A DNA stretch of 64,000 nt, taken from Chryseobacterium bernardetii (GTDB taxonomy: Bacteria; Bacteroidota; Bacteroidia; Flavobacteriales; Weeksellaceae). Each line of letters opens with the position of its first letter. The first letter of the stretch is position 1. The position numbers were made by a program, and so were the translations under genes. The notes beneath the pieces were generated by a model, which made no database searches, was not told where the DNA came from, and saw only the letters and a program-made list of their open reading frames with translations. Below, piece after piece: positions 18,236 to 27,812 of the stretch. The DNA is taken from contig NZ_CP033932.1 of the NCBI RefSeq assembly GCF_003815975.1, positions 1,178,001 to 1,242,000 on the forward strand. The letters run 5' to 3'.

Positions 18236-18979
18236 ATGATCAAGACTGTAATTATTGAAGATGAAAAACCTGCTTCAAGGAAATTAGAGAGAATGTTAGG
18301 TAGTTTTCCTGATATTGAGGTGGTTGCTAAAATAGAATCGGTAGAAGAGGGAGTAGCCTGGTTTTCTGAAAATGAACATCCGCAGCTGATTTTTTCTGAT
18401 ATTGTTCTTGGAGACGGTTTGTCATTCGATATCTTTGAAAAAGTGCCCACCAAAGGCTTTATTATTTATACAACAGCTTTTGATCAGTATACCCTAAAAG
18501 CCTTTAAACTGAATAGTATAGATTATCTGCTGAAACCAATCCTTGAAGAAGATCTCTCCGGAGCTATTGAGAAGTTTAAGTCTTTTCTGCCTTCCAATAG
18601 CGATATCGGGTCGCAGGATATCAAACAGCTGATAAGAAAAGAAAAATCTATTCTTTCAAGGGTTTTGGTGAAAATAGGATACAATCTGAAAATTGTCCAG
18701 ACCCAGGAAATAAGTTGCTTTTTCAGTGAGAATAAGATCGTATACCTTCAGACAGATGAACGTTCTTATCCATCAGATTTTACTTTGGACGAACTGGCGG
18801 ATATTCTGGATGATAAAAAATTTTTCCGTGTTAACAGGCAGTTTATCATTAATTCTGATTATATCAAAAATATCCATACTTCACCGTATTATAAAGTAGA
18901 CCTTGAATTTCAACCCCAGGAAGAAATTACGGTAAGCCGTGACCGTGTTAAAGACTTTAAAGACTGGCTTGTAAGTTAA
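18236..18979 (+). CDS. LytTR response regulator
   Basis: Two-component response regulator of 247 residues. The receiver domain (1-120) has the acidic pocket IIEDE at residues 6-10, phospho-acceptor Asp55 (FSDIVLGDG), the Thr of TTAFDQYT and Lys of LLKPI. The LytTR DNA-binding domain covers about 140-247 (FFRVNRQFIINSDYIKNI is its signature). Its likely kinase is at 14983. LytTR proteins bind pairs of 9-bp direct repeats about two helical turns apart, which is what lies before three promoters in this block, including its own operon. Autoregulation is therefore likely. Confidence 0.92.
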   Translation: MIKTVIIEDEKPASRKLERMLGSFPDIEVVAKIESVEEGVAWFSENEHPQLIFSDIVLGDGLSFDIFEKVPTKGFIIYTTAFDQYTLKAFKLNSIDYLLKPILEEDLSGAIEKFKSFLPSNSDIGSQDIKQLIRKEKSILSRVLVKIGYNLKIVQTQEISCFFSENKIVYLQTDERSYPSDFTLDELADILDDKKFFRVNRQFIINSDYIKNIHTSPYYKVDLEFQPQEEITVSRDRVKDFKDWLVS

Positions 18980-19025
18980 AACAGCTCATATTTTGTATCC
19001 AAAAAATATAACCATGGATCTTATT

Positions 19026-20294
19026 CTACTTCTTTTCAGGCTTCTCCTCTCCATTTTCTACTCCTGATGGCCGGGAATAAAAATCACTGGCCGATTTTAT
19101 AAACTGATGGAATGCTTCCGTTATTTCGGTTTTGTGTTTATGCGTCAGAGGAAATGGAACCATGTGGGAATAATCAAAGGGGAAATCCCTTATTTCAACA
19201 TCTACATTGATGTTTCGGTAACCGCCCCGCAAAGTATTTAAAGCTTCCATGGGAGGCGCAATGCTGTCTTTTTCCAATACATAAGCTTTTATCTGGGATT
19301 GAATCTCATGAATTCTTTCTTCCCTTTCTTTTTGGAAATAATTGTACCTGAGCATCTTTTTAAACCAGCTTTCCTGTGGATGAAGCTCATCATCCTGATA
19401 ATGTTTCAGCCTGTTATCATACTTAAAGTCAGAACTTAACAGCTCTGTAAAAACAGACTGCATTTTAATGGTAGCCTGAGAATCCATAATATACTTGGAA
19501 ATCGGAAACATCCGGTCAATGGTCATGCCGCCACAAAAACAAAAAACTTTAGATTGGGTGAAAAAGCCATGTGGATCGGCCATTTTAATAATCATGGAAA
19601 GAAATGAGCCAATGGAATATCCAAAAAGATCCAGACTTGCGTCCGGAGAAATACCCTTAATCTTATCGCTTTTAATATCTTTCACTACTTCAATGATGTC
19701 TGAATAAGTTTGCAGTCCTGACCAGAAGACTCTTTGAGGATGAGCTTCCAGCCTGGAACTTGTGGCAGCATTTACATAAGAAAAATGAGTGTTTTCCGGG
19801 TATTTTTCCTTTCTGAACTTAACAATTTCTGTCATTTGATGGCGGTCACTCCAAATTGCTTCCGCACGGTCCATATGAAAGGCGATAGGAAACAATATAA
19901 CCGCTTTTCCGGTTTTTTGAGCCAGTTCATAAGCCCATGGAAGATATTTGTCCCATTTCTTTTCATTCAGCCCATGGAAAAAGATAATACAGCCATTGGC
20001 AGTTTCTACATCAGCTCTTTTCAGAATATGGTACTCAAACCTTTTATTGCATTCAATATCAAAATCCTTGATGTCTATTGATGGCTGATGATATATCAGA
20101 TAAGCATTTTCATTAATCTTCAGTGGATGATGATGTTCAGTACAATCCGTATTATCGGAACCATATGCAAGATGACATACTCTGGATTCAAAAGGAATAG
20201 ACTCAATGGTTACGTTCAGGTCCTTGATTTTCACAATCCCTTTTCTGGAATCAAAATGACTTTTCAAAACATCATACAATTCATAATATTCCAT
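19026..20294 (-). CDS. Putative alpha/beta hydrolase, DUF6051-like
   Basis: A 422-residue cytoplasmic protein without signal peptide. Hydrolase-fold marks are visible: IIFFHGLNEKKWDKYLPWA (oxyanion-hole HG), a nucleophile elbow GYSIGS with Ser near residue 245, and a late His in FDYSHMVPFPL. Flavobacteria carry such proteins under the name DUF6051; this assignment is from memory and uncertain. The substrate is unknown. It is convergent with the regulator at 18236. The last residues (GVENGEEKPEKK) are charged and disordered. Confidence 0.7.
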   Translation of the reverse strand: MEYYELYDVLKSHFDSRKGIVKIKDLNVTIESIPFESRVCHLAYGSDNTDCTEHHHPLKINENAYLIYHQPSIDIKDFDIECNKRFEYHILKRADVETANGCIIFFHGLNEKKWDKYLPWAYELAQKTGKAVILFPIAFHMDRAEAIWSDRHQMTEIVKFRKEKYPENTHFSYVNAATSSRLEAHPQRVFWSGLQTYSDIIEVVKDIKSDKIKGISPDASLDLFGYSIGSFLSMIIKMADPHGFFTQSKVFCFCGGMTIDRMFPISKYIMDSQATIKMQSVFTELLSSDFKYDNRLKHYQDDELHPQESWFKKMLRYNYFQKEREERIHEIQSQIKAYVLEKDSIAPPMEALNTLRGGYRNINVDVEIRDFPFDYSHMVPFPLTHKHKTEITEAFHQFIKSASDFYSRPSGVENGEEKPEKK

Positions 20295-20429
20295 AGCAAA
20301 ATCATTGAGGGTTCATATTTAAAACATTGAAATTAATCAATTATTGTGGTAAAGTATTGGTTTTTAAAGGTTAAAAGTATCCTAGGCATAAGATTCAATT
20401 TGCTTCGGATGATATGAAAAAACCATATA

Positions 20430-21326
20430 CTATCTGTAATCAATTCTGTTGGATTCGGTATCCTCAAGCTGCTTAAGGATAGATTCCGGAATTTCATCAC
20501 TGTCAATAGGAAAGCTTATGGAATCTGAGATAAAGTTTTTTCTGTCAGCTTTCAGGAATATTTCAAACAGGGCAATCGGTTCCTGATTAAAACTGATACA
20601 GGTGCTGATGAAATGGAGCTCATGCAGTTTATAATCCGGATTTTTGAGCTTTTCCTTACTATCTTTTATTCTTGATATAAAATGCCTCTGTCTGATAAAA
20701 GTATTGCTGTTCATAATGATAAATACATAATCTGAATATGCAGTTACCTTTCCGAAATACTTATGGTGATCTCCGCCGCTTCTTTCGATGAAATATTCGC
20801 CGGTAGTTTCAGACTTGTAAATTTCCATAGCAGAACGCCAGATCCTGTCTTCCCGGGCCTGAGTCGGATTTTCCGGAAGATTCCTGTTATATGAGTACCA
20901 ACAGCCTACAAGACGTTCTAAGAGAGTTATATTCGGCTTCACATTATTCATATCAATTTTAAGATCATTAAAGTTGAATGATTCCGTATTGGAATTGATG
21001 AAATCAATATAATTTGAGTATCCTAACACCTTAACAATCAGACTGAGTTTGGCAAGATTAGGGCGGCTTAGAACAGCATTTTCATTCTGTCTGAATTTTT
21101 TAAGCTTATTGATAATCAGATGTTCATAAAGATAATTGTTTCCCAGAAGATCAGGTTTCTTTTTTATTTCTTTTTCTGAATATTCCGTGATAATAAGCTC
21201 ATTAAGCTCAGCACAAATGTATGACCACTCGGTTTTGGTAACATCTTCCCAATGATTTTTCTTTAAAAACTGCCGGCTTAAGAAATTCATCAGTTTCTCC
21301 AGATGTAGAATATCATCTTTTTTCAT
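20430..21326 (-). CDS. Unknown protein with Bacteroidota regulatory-like N-terminus
   Basis: A 298-residue soluble protein. The N-terminal 120 residues contain RPNLAKLSLIVKVLGYSNYIDF, which resembles a helical motif (...tL..la.ylGY.s..dF) found at the start of many Bacteroidota effector or regulatory proteins. The rest (about 135-298) is beta-rich, with WYSYNRNLPENP, EYFIERSGGDHHKYFGKV and DYVFIIMNSNTFIR, perhaps a ligand-binding domain. No catalytic motif is recognised. It stands alone and is divergent from the Gly/Cys-tailed protein. Function unknown. Confidence 0.65.
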   Translation of the reverse strand: MKKDDILHLEKLMNFLSRQFLKKNHWEDVTKTEWSYICAELNELIITEYSEKEIKKKPDLLGNNYLYEHLIINKLKKFRQNENAVLSRPNLAKLSLIVKVLGYSNYIDFINSNTESFNFNDLKIDMNNVKPNITLLERLVGCWYSYNRNLPENPTQAREDRIWRSAMEIYKSETTGEYFIERSGGDHHKYFGKVTAYSDYVFIIMNSNTFIRQRHFISRIKDSKEKLKNPDYKLHELHFISTCISFNQEPIALFEIFLKADRKNFISDSISFPIDSDEIPESILKQLEDTESNRIDYR

Positions 21327-21438
21327 ATTTAGATTTTCTAAGACTAATTTAAGATTTTTATCAGTCTAAATAAGATTTTTGAAAGACTTTTATATTGCAA
21401 AATCCATTGATATTTGAGTAGAAAAACAAAAGAAAACA

Positions 21439-22146
21439 ATGGAAACAAAAATGTTATTAAAAGATGAATCCCTTTGGAACAGAATTCAGGGGTTTTCGCT
21501 GGATGCTTCTGATGCTGATTTCCCTTTTTCGAAAAAACTGGCAAAAGAAGAGAACTGGAGTCTGGAATTTACCCGAAAGGCCATAGAAGAATATAAAAAG
21601 TTTGTCTACCTCTGCTGCATTCTTCCCAAAGGAGCTTCTCCAAGTGAAATCGTAGATAAAGTCTGGCATCTGCATTTGATTTATACTCAGAATTACTGGG
21701 AAGAGTTCTGCCCGAAAATTTTAAAAAGGCCATTACATCATCATCCTTCAAAAGGAGGGTTCAATGAAAAGCTTAAACATCAGAATTGGTTTACAGACAC
21801 CTTGAAAAGTTATCAGGATATCTTTCAGGCTGAAGCTCCCAGGGATATTTGGCTGAATAGAAATACTATTGATAAAACAAAAAATAAGTTGCGAATAGGG
21901 AAGTTTATACCGTTCCTGATGCTGATCTTGCTGCTTACGTCCTGCCTTGGAGAGGTGATAACAACTATTGGTTCTATTTTCTTTTCCTTCGTAGGAATTC
22001 TTGTTTTTGGAGGTGTTATAGCATCCATTAAAAAGTTTAAAGATAAGAATGATGGGAATTCTGATTCAAGCTGTGGTGGAAGCAGTTGTAGTGGCGGTGG
22101 GGGCTGCGGTGGAGGGTGTGGCGGTTGCGGAGGATGTGGCGGGTAA
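21439..22146 (+). CDS. GRDP-like protein with Gly/Cys-rich tail
   Basis: A 235-residue protein. Residues 1-115 carry a domain like glycine-rich-domain proteins (YKKFVYLCCILPKGASPSEIV, VWHLHLIYTQNYWEEFC, RPLHHHPSKGG), with several His and Cys that might bind metal. Two transmembrane segments follow (about 155-200). The last 30 residues are almost only Gly, Cys and Ser. Similar GG/CGG endings occur in TIGR04222-type bacterial membrane proteins, but the role is unknown. It probably forms an operon with the next gene, 21 bases downstream. Confidence 0.75.
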   Translation: METKMLLKDESLWNRIQGFSLDASDADFPFSKKLAKEENWSLEFTRKAIEEYKKFVYLCCILPKGASPSEIVDKVWHLHLIYTQNYWEEFCPKILKRPLHHHPSKGGFNEKLKHQNWFTDTLKSYQDIFQAEAPRDIWLNRNTIDKTKNKLRIGKFIPFLMLILLLTSCLGEVITTIGSIFFSFVGILVFGGVIASIKKFKDKNDGNSDSSCGGSSCSGGGGCGGGCGGCGGCGG

Positions 22147-22167
22147 AATAAGTAAAAAAAATAAATC

Positions 22168-22521
22168 ATGAAAAAGTTAATCATCCATTCTATCCCTGTT
22201 GTAATAAGTTGTATATGGCTTGTTGCTGAATTTCAGACATTCAATCCGATACCATTGAAAGGGACGGAATTTTTAAAATTTTATTCAATTTTGATTGTAG
22301 GATTTTACATCTCCATTTTTATTGTAAAATCACGGAAAGAAATAATTTCACGGGTTACAATTTATTTTACGATACTTATTTTGGGTGTTGGGATCATAAA
22401 GCTGATACGTGGGATTATATTGGGAAAACCAATTGGCTTTTTAGTTATGATATTGATGGCGGAATCAATTGCTGTATTTCTGCTGATGAGTTGGAAATTA
22501 AATGATAAAATAAAGCAATAA
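22168..22521 (+). CDS. Four-helix membrane protein, unknown
   Basis: A 117-residue integral membrane protein with about four helices (residues 4-22, 33-50, 57-77, 84-108). I recognise no family. It starts 21 bases after the Gly/Cys-tailed protein on the same strand and is followed by a terminator, so the two are likely co-transcribed and may act together. Confidence 0.65.
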   Translation: MKKLIIHSIPVVISCIWLVAEFQTFNPIPLKGTEFLKFYSILIVGFYISIFIVKSRKEIISRVTIYFTILILGVGIIKLIRGIILGKPIGFLVMILMAESIAVFLLMSWKLNDKIKQ

Positions 22522-22526
22522 AAATA

Positions 22527-22551
22527 AACCCGAAACAAAGTGCTTCGGGCT
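22527..22551. terminator. Terminator between membrane protein and mnmA
   Basis: CCCGAA / TTCGGG stem with a 9-nt loop. Read from the minus strand it is followed by a T-rich tract, so it may mainly end mnmA transcription. Confidence 0.6.
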
Positions 22552-22605
22552 TATATTATTCATTAAATATTACTCTTTATTTTGTCTGATTCTTATAAAT
22601 TAGCA

Positions 22606-23793
22606 TTAAGAAATCACCCCGCTTCCAATCAGTTCTTCATCAATATACCATGAAGCAAACTGTCCTTCAGCAATAGCAGATTGTGGCTCTTCAAATTCAA
22701 TATAAAAAGCATCTTCAAACTGATAAAGAGTGGCTTTCTGTAAAGGCTGTCTGTATCTGAATCTGGCCATTACTTCCATAGTTTCTCCATTTCGAAGTCT
22801 AAGGTCCTCACGAACCCAGTGAAGCTCAGAATTGTCTATTTTAAGGGCCTTTTTATAAAGCCCCGGAAAATGACTTCCTTCTCCGACAAAGAGAATATTG
22901 TTTTCCATATCTCTGGAGACGATAAAGCAACTTTCTTTATGGCCGCCTATTCCTAATCCTTTACTTTGACCGATCGTGAAAAATTGCGCACCTTGATGCT
23001 TTCCAATGACTTTTCCGTCAGCTTTTTTATAATTGATTTTCCTTGATAAGAATTGTAATTCTTCTTCTTTCGTTGAAAATTCAGGAGTTTCTTCAGCAAA
23101 TAGAGGAGAATCTTTGAAAATTTCTACAATTTCTCCTTCGTTTGGCTTCAATTGCTGTTGTAAAAACTGCGGCAGGCTAACTTTTCCGATAAAACATAAT
23201 CCCTGAGAATCCTTTTTATCCGCCGTTACCAACCCAATTTCTTTTGCAATCTCTCTCACCTGAGGCTTGGTAAGTTCTCCGATAGGAAATAATGCTTTTG
23301 ATAGCTGATCCTGGCTTAGCTGGCAAAGGAAATAAGACTGGTCTTTATTGTTATCCTTTCCGGCCAGAAGATGGAAAATTTCTTTTCCATTTTCATCGAT
23401 AGTAGAATGTACTCTGGCATAATGTCCTGTAGCTACTTTATCAGCTCCTAAAGACATGGCTGTCTTCATAAAAACATCGAATTTTACTTCTCTGTTACAC
23501 AAAACATCGGGATTCGGGGTGCGTCCTTTTTCATATTCAGCGAACATATAATCTACAATACGTTCCTTGTAAAGTTCGCTCATATCAATTACCTGAAATG
23601 GGATTCCCAATTTCTGGGCTACCATCAAAGCGTCATTACTGTCTTCGATCCACGGACATTCATCTTCCAGGGTTACCGAAGCATCATTCCAGTTTCTCAT
23701 AAACAAAGCCACCACATCATGACCTTGCTGTTGTAGCAAATATGCTGTAACACTGGAGTCTACACCTCCGGAGAGGCCTACTACTATTTTCAT
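22606..23793 (-). CDS. mnmA: tRNA 2-thiouridine(34) synthase MnmA
   Basis: Adenylates and thiolates U34 of tRNA-Lys, -Glu and -Gln. The 395-residue product begins [20 protein letters not shown] with the PP-loop SGGVDS. The two catalytic Cys lie in [12 protein letters not shown] and [11 protein letters not shown]-terminal beta-barrel domains follow. It is slightly longer than E. coli MnmA because of an insert around residues 235-260 ([19 protein letters not shown]). It is a stand-alone gene. Sulfur would come through an IscS/SufS relay not seen in this window. Confidence 0.95.
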   Translation of the reverse strand: MKIVVGLSGGVDSSVTAYLLQQQGHDVVALFMRNWNDASVTLEDECPWIEDSNDALMVAQKLGIPFQVIDMSELYKERIVDYMFAEYEKGRTPNPDVLCNREVKFDVFMKTAMSLGADKVATGHYARVHSTIDENGKEIFHLLAGKDNNKDQSYFLCQLSQDQLSKALFPIGELTKPQVREIAKEIGLVTADKKDSQGLCFIGKVSLPQFLQQQLKPNEGEIVEIFKDSPLFAEETPEFSTKEEELQFLSRKINYKKADGKVIGKHQGAQFFTIGQSKGLGIGGHKESCFIVSRDMENNILFVGEGSHFPGLYKKALKIDNSELHWVREDLRLRNGETMEVMARFRYRQPLQKATLYQFEDAFYIEFEEPQSAIAEGQFASWYIDEELIGSGVIS

Positions 23794-23994
23794 TATATTT
23801 CAATTTTACGAAACTCTTAACGGGAGTTCTTAGTTTGACGCGGCAAAAATACAACTAATAAATTCGTAAAAAAACCATAATTTTAAACATTGATAAAAAC
23901 GATATTAATATAAACACCAGCATCATAAAGTTTTCAACATCAAAAATAGGATGATACGAATGGTGTATTTTAGAACAAAATAAAATATTTAAAT

Positions 23995-24522
23995 ATGAAA
24001 AAGTTTATTATTTCCATAATGCTGATCGTTTCCGGATCTGCATTTTCCCAGGTTTCAATAGGAACGCCGGTACAAGAAAATAACAGATGGACTTTTGGAG
24101 GTGGAATAGGTCTTGGATTCGGAAGTAACAGTTCTTTCTATCTGCAGGCTTCACCAAGAGTGGGCTACCGCCTTACTGAAGATCTTGAAGCCGGAGCTGT
24201 GGGAAGTGTTTCCTGGCAGACTTCAGATTATTATAGATCCACCATGTTCGGAATTGGGCCTTTTGCCAATTATTATATTGCCCGTTCATTTTATTTAAGT
24301 GCCAATTTTCAGCATTATTTTATCAATTATAAAGACAAATATTACGATTATAAATACAACAGAGAAGAAAATGCCTTATACCTTGGTGGCGGATATATGC
24401 AGAGAATCGGGAATAATTCCTTTATGCAGATCGGTTTAATGTATAATGTACTCTGGAAAGAAAATTCAAGTGTATTTTCAAATGGTTTAGTCCCGAATAT
24501 TGGGTTTGTGGTAGGGCTTTAG
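23995..24522 (+). CDS. Outer-membrane beta-barrel protein
   Basis: A 175-residue protein with signal peptide MKKFIISIMLIVSGSAFSQ. The mature part alternates hydrophobic and polar residues with many aromatic girdle residues (TFGGGIGLGFGSNSSFYLQA, LEAGAVGSVSWQTS, FYLSANFQHYFINYKD), which fits a small 8-stranded barrel. Function not assigned. It stands alone, after the divergent mnmA, and is followed by repeat debris. Confidence 0.75.
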   Translation: MKKFIISIMLIVSGSAFSQVSIGTPVQENNRWTFGGGIGLGFGSNSSFYLQASPRVGYRLTEDLEAGAVGSVSWQTSDYYRSTMFGIGPFANYYIARSFYLSANFQHYFINYKDKYYDYKYNREENALYLGGGYMQRIGNNSFMQIGLMYNVLWKENSSVFSNGLVPNIGFVVGL

Positions 24523-24781
24523 TCGTTATTGAGAAACTCAGCAGGATTAAATTTTATCGGAGATAAAATCCTCGCGCTTTAAAAACGTAGCGCATCTAAA
24601 AATCTTTGCGCCTTGGCGTTTCAAACAAAAACTGTTATGTTTAAATATTAATCTCGCAGATTTTCCAGATAACGCAGATAATGTTAACCATTACAATGTT
24701 AGTATTCATAGAGATGGAATTTAGCTCATCTTACAAAAAAGATAACATCAAATTGGCTTTAGTCCAAACCTATATCAAAGC
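24523..24781. repeat. Intergenic repeat remnants
   Basis: No gene is seen. The stretch contains fragments like AAATCTTTGCGCCTTGGCG (about 24599-24617) and a degenerate CGCAGATTTTCC..AACGCAGAT run (about 24654-24680), similar in style to the ATCTGTG repeats at 6034. Such fragments are frequent between genes in Chryseobacterium. Confidence 0.4.
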
Positions 24782-24812
24782 AAAAACACCGGGAATTTCC
24801 CGGTGTTTTTTA
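24782..24812. terminator. Bidirectional terminator before clpC end
   Basis: A near-perfect long palindrome (AAAAACACCGGGAA / TTCCCGGTGTTTTT) with T runs on both strands. It ends clpC on the minus strand and anything entering from the left. Confidence 0.85.
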
Positions 24813-24837
24813 TTGAAATTTAATTATTTATTTAATA

Positions 24838-27372
24838 TTAAGAAGATTTCTCAGCAGCTGAAGACTTCTTAGGTTTGGAAGTTTTTCCTACCAATCCGTC
24901 TTTCGCTTCATTAAGGTCAAGAACTACAGTTTCTCCTTCATTAAGTTGTTTATTTACGAGCATTTCAGCCAATAAGTCCTCAATGTATTTCTGGATAGCT
25001 CGTTTCAATGGTCTTGCACCGAAGTCTTTATCCCAACCTTTTTCAGAAATAAAGTCTTTAGCTTCATCCGTTAATTCCACTTTATACCCTAATTTTTCAA
25101 GTCTGCCATACAGTTTATTCAGTTCAATATCAATAATTTTCTTGATATCATCCTGTACAAGAGAGTTGAAGATAATGATATCATCAATTCTGTTTAAGAA
25201 TTCCGGAGCAAATGCCTTTTTAAGGGCGTTTTCAATGGTACTTCTTGCTCTTGTATCTGAAGTTGACTTTTTAGCAGATGTTCCGAATCCTACACCATCT
25301 CCGAAATCTTTAAGATCTCTTGTTCCGATATTGGAAGTAAGAATGATAATAGTATTTCTAAAGTCGATTTTTCTGCCTAAACTGTCTGTAACGTGACCTT
25401 CATCAAGGATCTGTAACAGGATATTGAATACATCCGGATGAGCTTTTTCAATCTCATCTAAAAGAACCACAGCATAAGGCTTTCTTCTCACAGCTTCAGT
25501 TAACTGTCCACCTTCTTCGTATCCAACATATCCCGGAGGAGCACCTACCAATCTTGAAACAGCGAATTTTTCCATGTATTCACTCATATCAATTCTGATC
25601 AATGCTTCATCAGAATCAAATAATTCTCTGGCCATTACCTTAGCCAGCTCAGTTTTACCAACTCCGGTTGTACCCAGGAAGATAAATGTACCGATAGGGC
25701 GGTTTGGATCTTTAAGACCGGCTCTGTTTCTTTGAATTGCCTTAACCACTTTTTTCACAGCGTCTTCCTGGCCGATTACTTTGCCGTTCAGCTTTCCGTC
25801 CATGTTGGCTAGTTTGTCAAGTTCATTCTTACCAACTTTTGTTACAGGAACTCCACTCATCATAGAAACCACTTCTGCTACATTTTCTTCAGTTACGGTT
25901 TCTTTTTTCTCTTTTACATCCTTATCCCACTTTTCCTGAGCGGCATTCAGCTCCATCTGAAGACGTTCTTCTTCATCCTTAAGCTTTCTTGCTTCCAGAT
26001 AATCCTGTGCTTTTACAGCTTTTTGCTTCAATTCCTTGATCTCTTCAATTTTCTTTTCAAAATCAATGATCTCGGTAGGAACTTTCATGTTTTTGATATA
26101 AACTCTTGATCCTGCTTCGTCCATTGCATCAATAGCTTTGTCCGGCAAGAAACGGTCTGTAATATATCTCGATGTCAGATTGACACACGCTGCAATAGCT
26201 TCAGGGGTATAAATTACATTGTGGTGCTCTTCATACTTATCCTTGATCTGGTTCAGAATCTGAATGGTTTCTTCAATAGAAGTAGGTTCCACCATTACTT
26301 TCTGGAATCTTCTTTCTAAAGCTCCGTCTTTTTCAATATACTGACGGTATTCATCAAGAGTAGTAGCTCCGATGCATTGAATTTCGCCCCTTGCTAACGC
26401 GGGTTTGAACATATTGGATGCATCTAAGCTTCCTGTAGAACTTCCAGCTCCTACAATAGTGTGAAGCTCATCAATGAATAGGATAACATCCCTATTTTTT
26501 TCAAGTTCAGTCATGATCGCCTTCATTCTTTCTTCAAACTGGCCACGATACTTAGTTCCTGCCACTAAACTGGCAAGATCTAATGTAATAACACGTTTTC
26601 CGTAAAGAACTCTGGAAACTTTCTTCTGCTGAATTCTTAAAGCTAATCCTTCCGCAATCGCAGATTTACCAACTCCAGGTTCTCCGATAAGGAGCGGGTT
26701 GTTTTTCTTTCTGCGGGATAAGATCTGAGATACTCGCTCAATTTCTTTCTCACGTCCGATTACAGGGTCTAATTTTCCATCCCTTGCTAAAGATGTTAAA
26801 TCTCTACCAAAGTTGTCTAATGTAGGAGTTTTGCTTTTTGCAGAGCCTAAATTTCCCGTAGGCTTTCTCATTTGCTCAAATTCCTCTCTTTCATCATCGT
26901 CATCATAAGCACTCATTTGTGGTGACTGCCCGGAATTTTTAAGCATAGTCTGGTACTCTCTTGAAACACCTTCATAGTCGATGTCATAAGCTCCCAAAAT
27001 ATTTGAAGTAGGATCCTCATATTTATATAGAATACCTAAAAGCAGGTGAACGGTATTAATTTCATTGCTTTTGTACTGTCGGCATTCTAACTCCGCACGT
27101 TTAATAGCATGATCTGCCATTTTGGTGAAAGAAATATTGGTAACCTCCTCAGAAATAGGATTAAGACTTGCTGTATTTAGAGTTTCAATTTTTCTTCTGA
27201 TTTGTGTTAAATCCGCATTGAGGTTTTGAAGGATTTCTTTTGCAGAGTTTTCCGTTTTTATAATACCTAAAAGTAGATGTTCTGTATTAAGAAATTCACT
27301 TTTCAGCCTCTTAGCTTCGCTTTTGCTTTGTTTGAACACCTGGCTCAAACCTTGTGAAAACTTATAATCCAT
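24838..27372 (-). CDS. clpC: ATP-dependent Clp protease subunit ClpC
   Basis: Hsp100 unfoldase that feeds substrates to ClpP. The 844-residue product (start MDYKFSQGLSQVF) has two Clp_N repeats (residues about 1-145), AAA-1 with Walker A GEPGVGKSAIAEG, a middle domain with a UVR-like helical segment (KAVKAQDYLEARKLKDEEE) and AAA-2 with GTTGVGKTELAKV. A C-terminal D2-small domain and a Lys/Ser-rich tail follow. An upstream ATG (27384) would add MRYI and is less like the family. It is a single gene. Its upstream region borders the 63-bp duplication that precedes the divergent membrane gene. Confidence 0.93.
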   Translation of the reverse strand: MDYKFSQGLSQVFKQSKSEAKRLKSEFLNTEHLLLGIIKTENSAKEILQNLNADLTQIRRKIETLNTASLNPISEEVTNISFTKMADHAIKRAELECRQYKSNEINTVHLLLGILYKYEDPTSNILGAYDIDYEGVSREYQTMLKNSGQSPQMSAYDDDDEREEFEQMRKPTGNLGSAKSKTPTLDNFGRDLTSLARDGKLDPVIGREKEIERVSQILSRRKKNNPLLIGEPGVGKSAIAEGLALRIQQKKVSRVLYGKRVITLDLASLVAGTKYRGQFEERMKAIMTELEKNRDVILFIDELHTIVGAGSSTGSLDASNMFKPALARGEIQCIGATTLDEYRQYIEKDGALERRFQKVMVEPTSIEETIQILNQIKDKYEEHHNVIYTPEAIAACVNLTSRYITDRFLPDKAIDAMDEAGSRVYIKNMKVPTEIIDFEKKIEEIKELKQKAVKAQDYLEARKLKDEEERLQMELNAAQEKWDKDVKEKKETVTEENVAEVVSMMSGVPVTKVGKNELDKLANMDGKLNGKVIGQEDAVKKVVKAIQRNRAGLKDPNRPIGTFIFLGTTGVGKTELAKVMARELFDSDEALIRIDMSEYMEKFAVSRLVGAPPGYVGYEEGGQLTEAVRRKPYAVVLLDEIEKAHPDVFNILLQILDEGHVTDSLGRKIDFRNTIIILTSNIGTRDLKDFGDGVGFGTSAKKSTSDTRARSTIENALKKAFAPEFLNRIDDIIIFNSLVQDDIKKIIDIELNKLYGRLEKLGYKVELTDEAKDFISEKGWDKDFGARPLKRAIQKYIEDLLAEMLVNKQLNEGETVVLDLNEAKDGLVGKTSKPKKSSAAEKSS

Positions 27373-27450
27373 AATATATCTCATTAGAATAAAAGCAACA
27401 TTGCCATTTATTCATTATCTAAATTACAAATATTTTACCAAAAATCAATA

Positions 27451-27577
27451 AATGACTTTATGGCAGAAAAAATTTTATTATCTTATTGAAAATGATTAAG
27501 TTTGTTATTCTTAAATGATTTTATTGGCAGAAAAAAATTTATTATCTTATTAAAAATGATTAAGTTTGTTATCCTTA
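27451..27577 (+). repeat. 63-bp tandem duplication carrying a promoter
   Basis: Two imperfect copies (27451-27513 and 27514-27577) of the same AT-rich unit. Each contains TAAGTTTG, which matches the -7 consensus TAnnTTTG on the plus strand, so the gene at 27588 may have two tandem promoters. The copies differ by a few substitutions and one indel. Confidence 0.75.
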
Positions 27578-27587
27578 AAAAATCTCA

Positions 27588-27812
27588 ATGAATCCTGAAA
27601 TTACCACTTATATCGGATACTCAGCCTCAGTTTTTATCGTATTGAGTTTCATTCTGAAAGATGTAAGAAAGATCAGAGTTGTTAACATGATCGGATGTAT
27701 CTGTTTTGTCATTTATGGCTTCTTTAGCGGACCATTATGGCCGGTTATCATTCCGAACGGACTTATCTGCTTTATTCAGGTTTATCATTTATTGCTTGGG
27801 AAAAAAGCTTAA
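27588..27812 (+). CDS. YgjV/SemiSWEET-like small membrane protein
   Basis: A 74-residue protein with three transmembrane helices. The pattern SVFIVLSFILKDVRKIRVVN, CFVIYGFFSG and IPNGLICFIQVY resembles YgjV-family and single-bundle SWEET-like proteins, which are small sugar or solute carriers; the assignment is tentative. The stop overlaps the next start by one base (TAATG), so it is coupled with a glycosyltransferase. The duplicated promoter lies just upstream. Confidence 0.6.
   Translation: MNPEITTYIGYSASVFIVLSFILKDVRKIRVVNMIGCICFVIYGFFSGPLWPVIIPNGLICFIQVYHLLLGKKA

Noticed and set aside
21825..22184. Pro-rich 119-codon antisense frame
   Set aside because: The Pro repeats are the complement of the Gly/Cys codons in the tail of the plus-strand gene; no independent signal.
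24875..25396. 173-codon plus-strand frame inside clpC
   Set aside because: Antisense to the second AAA domain of ClpC; a shadow frame rich in Ser and Leu.
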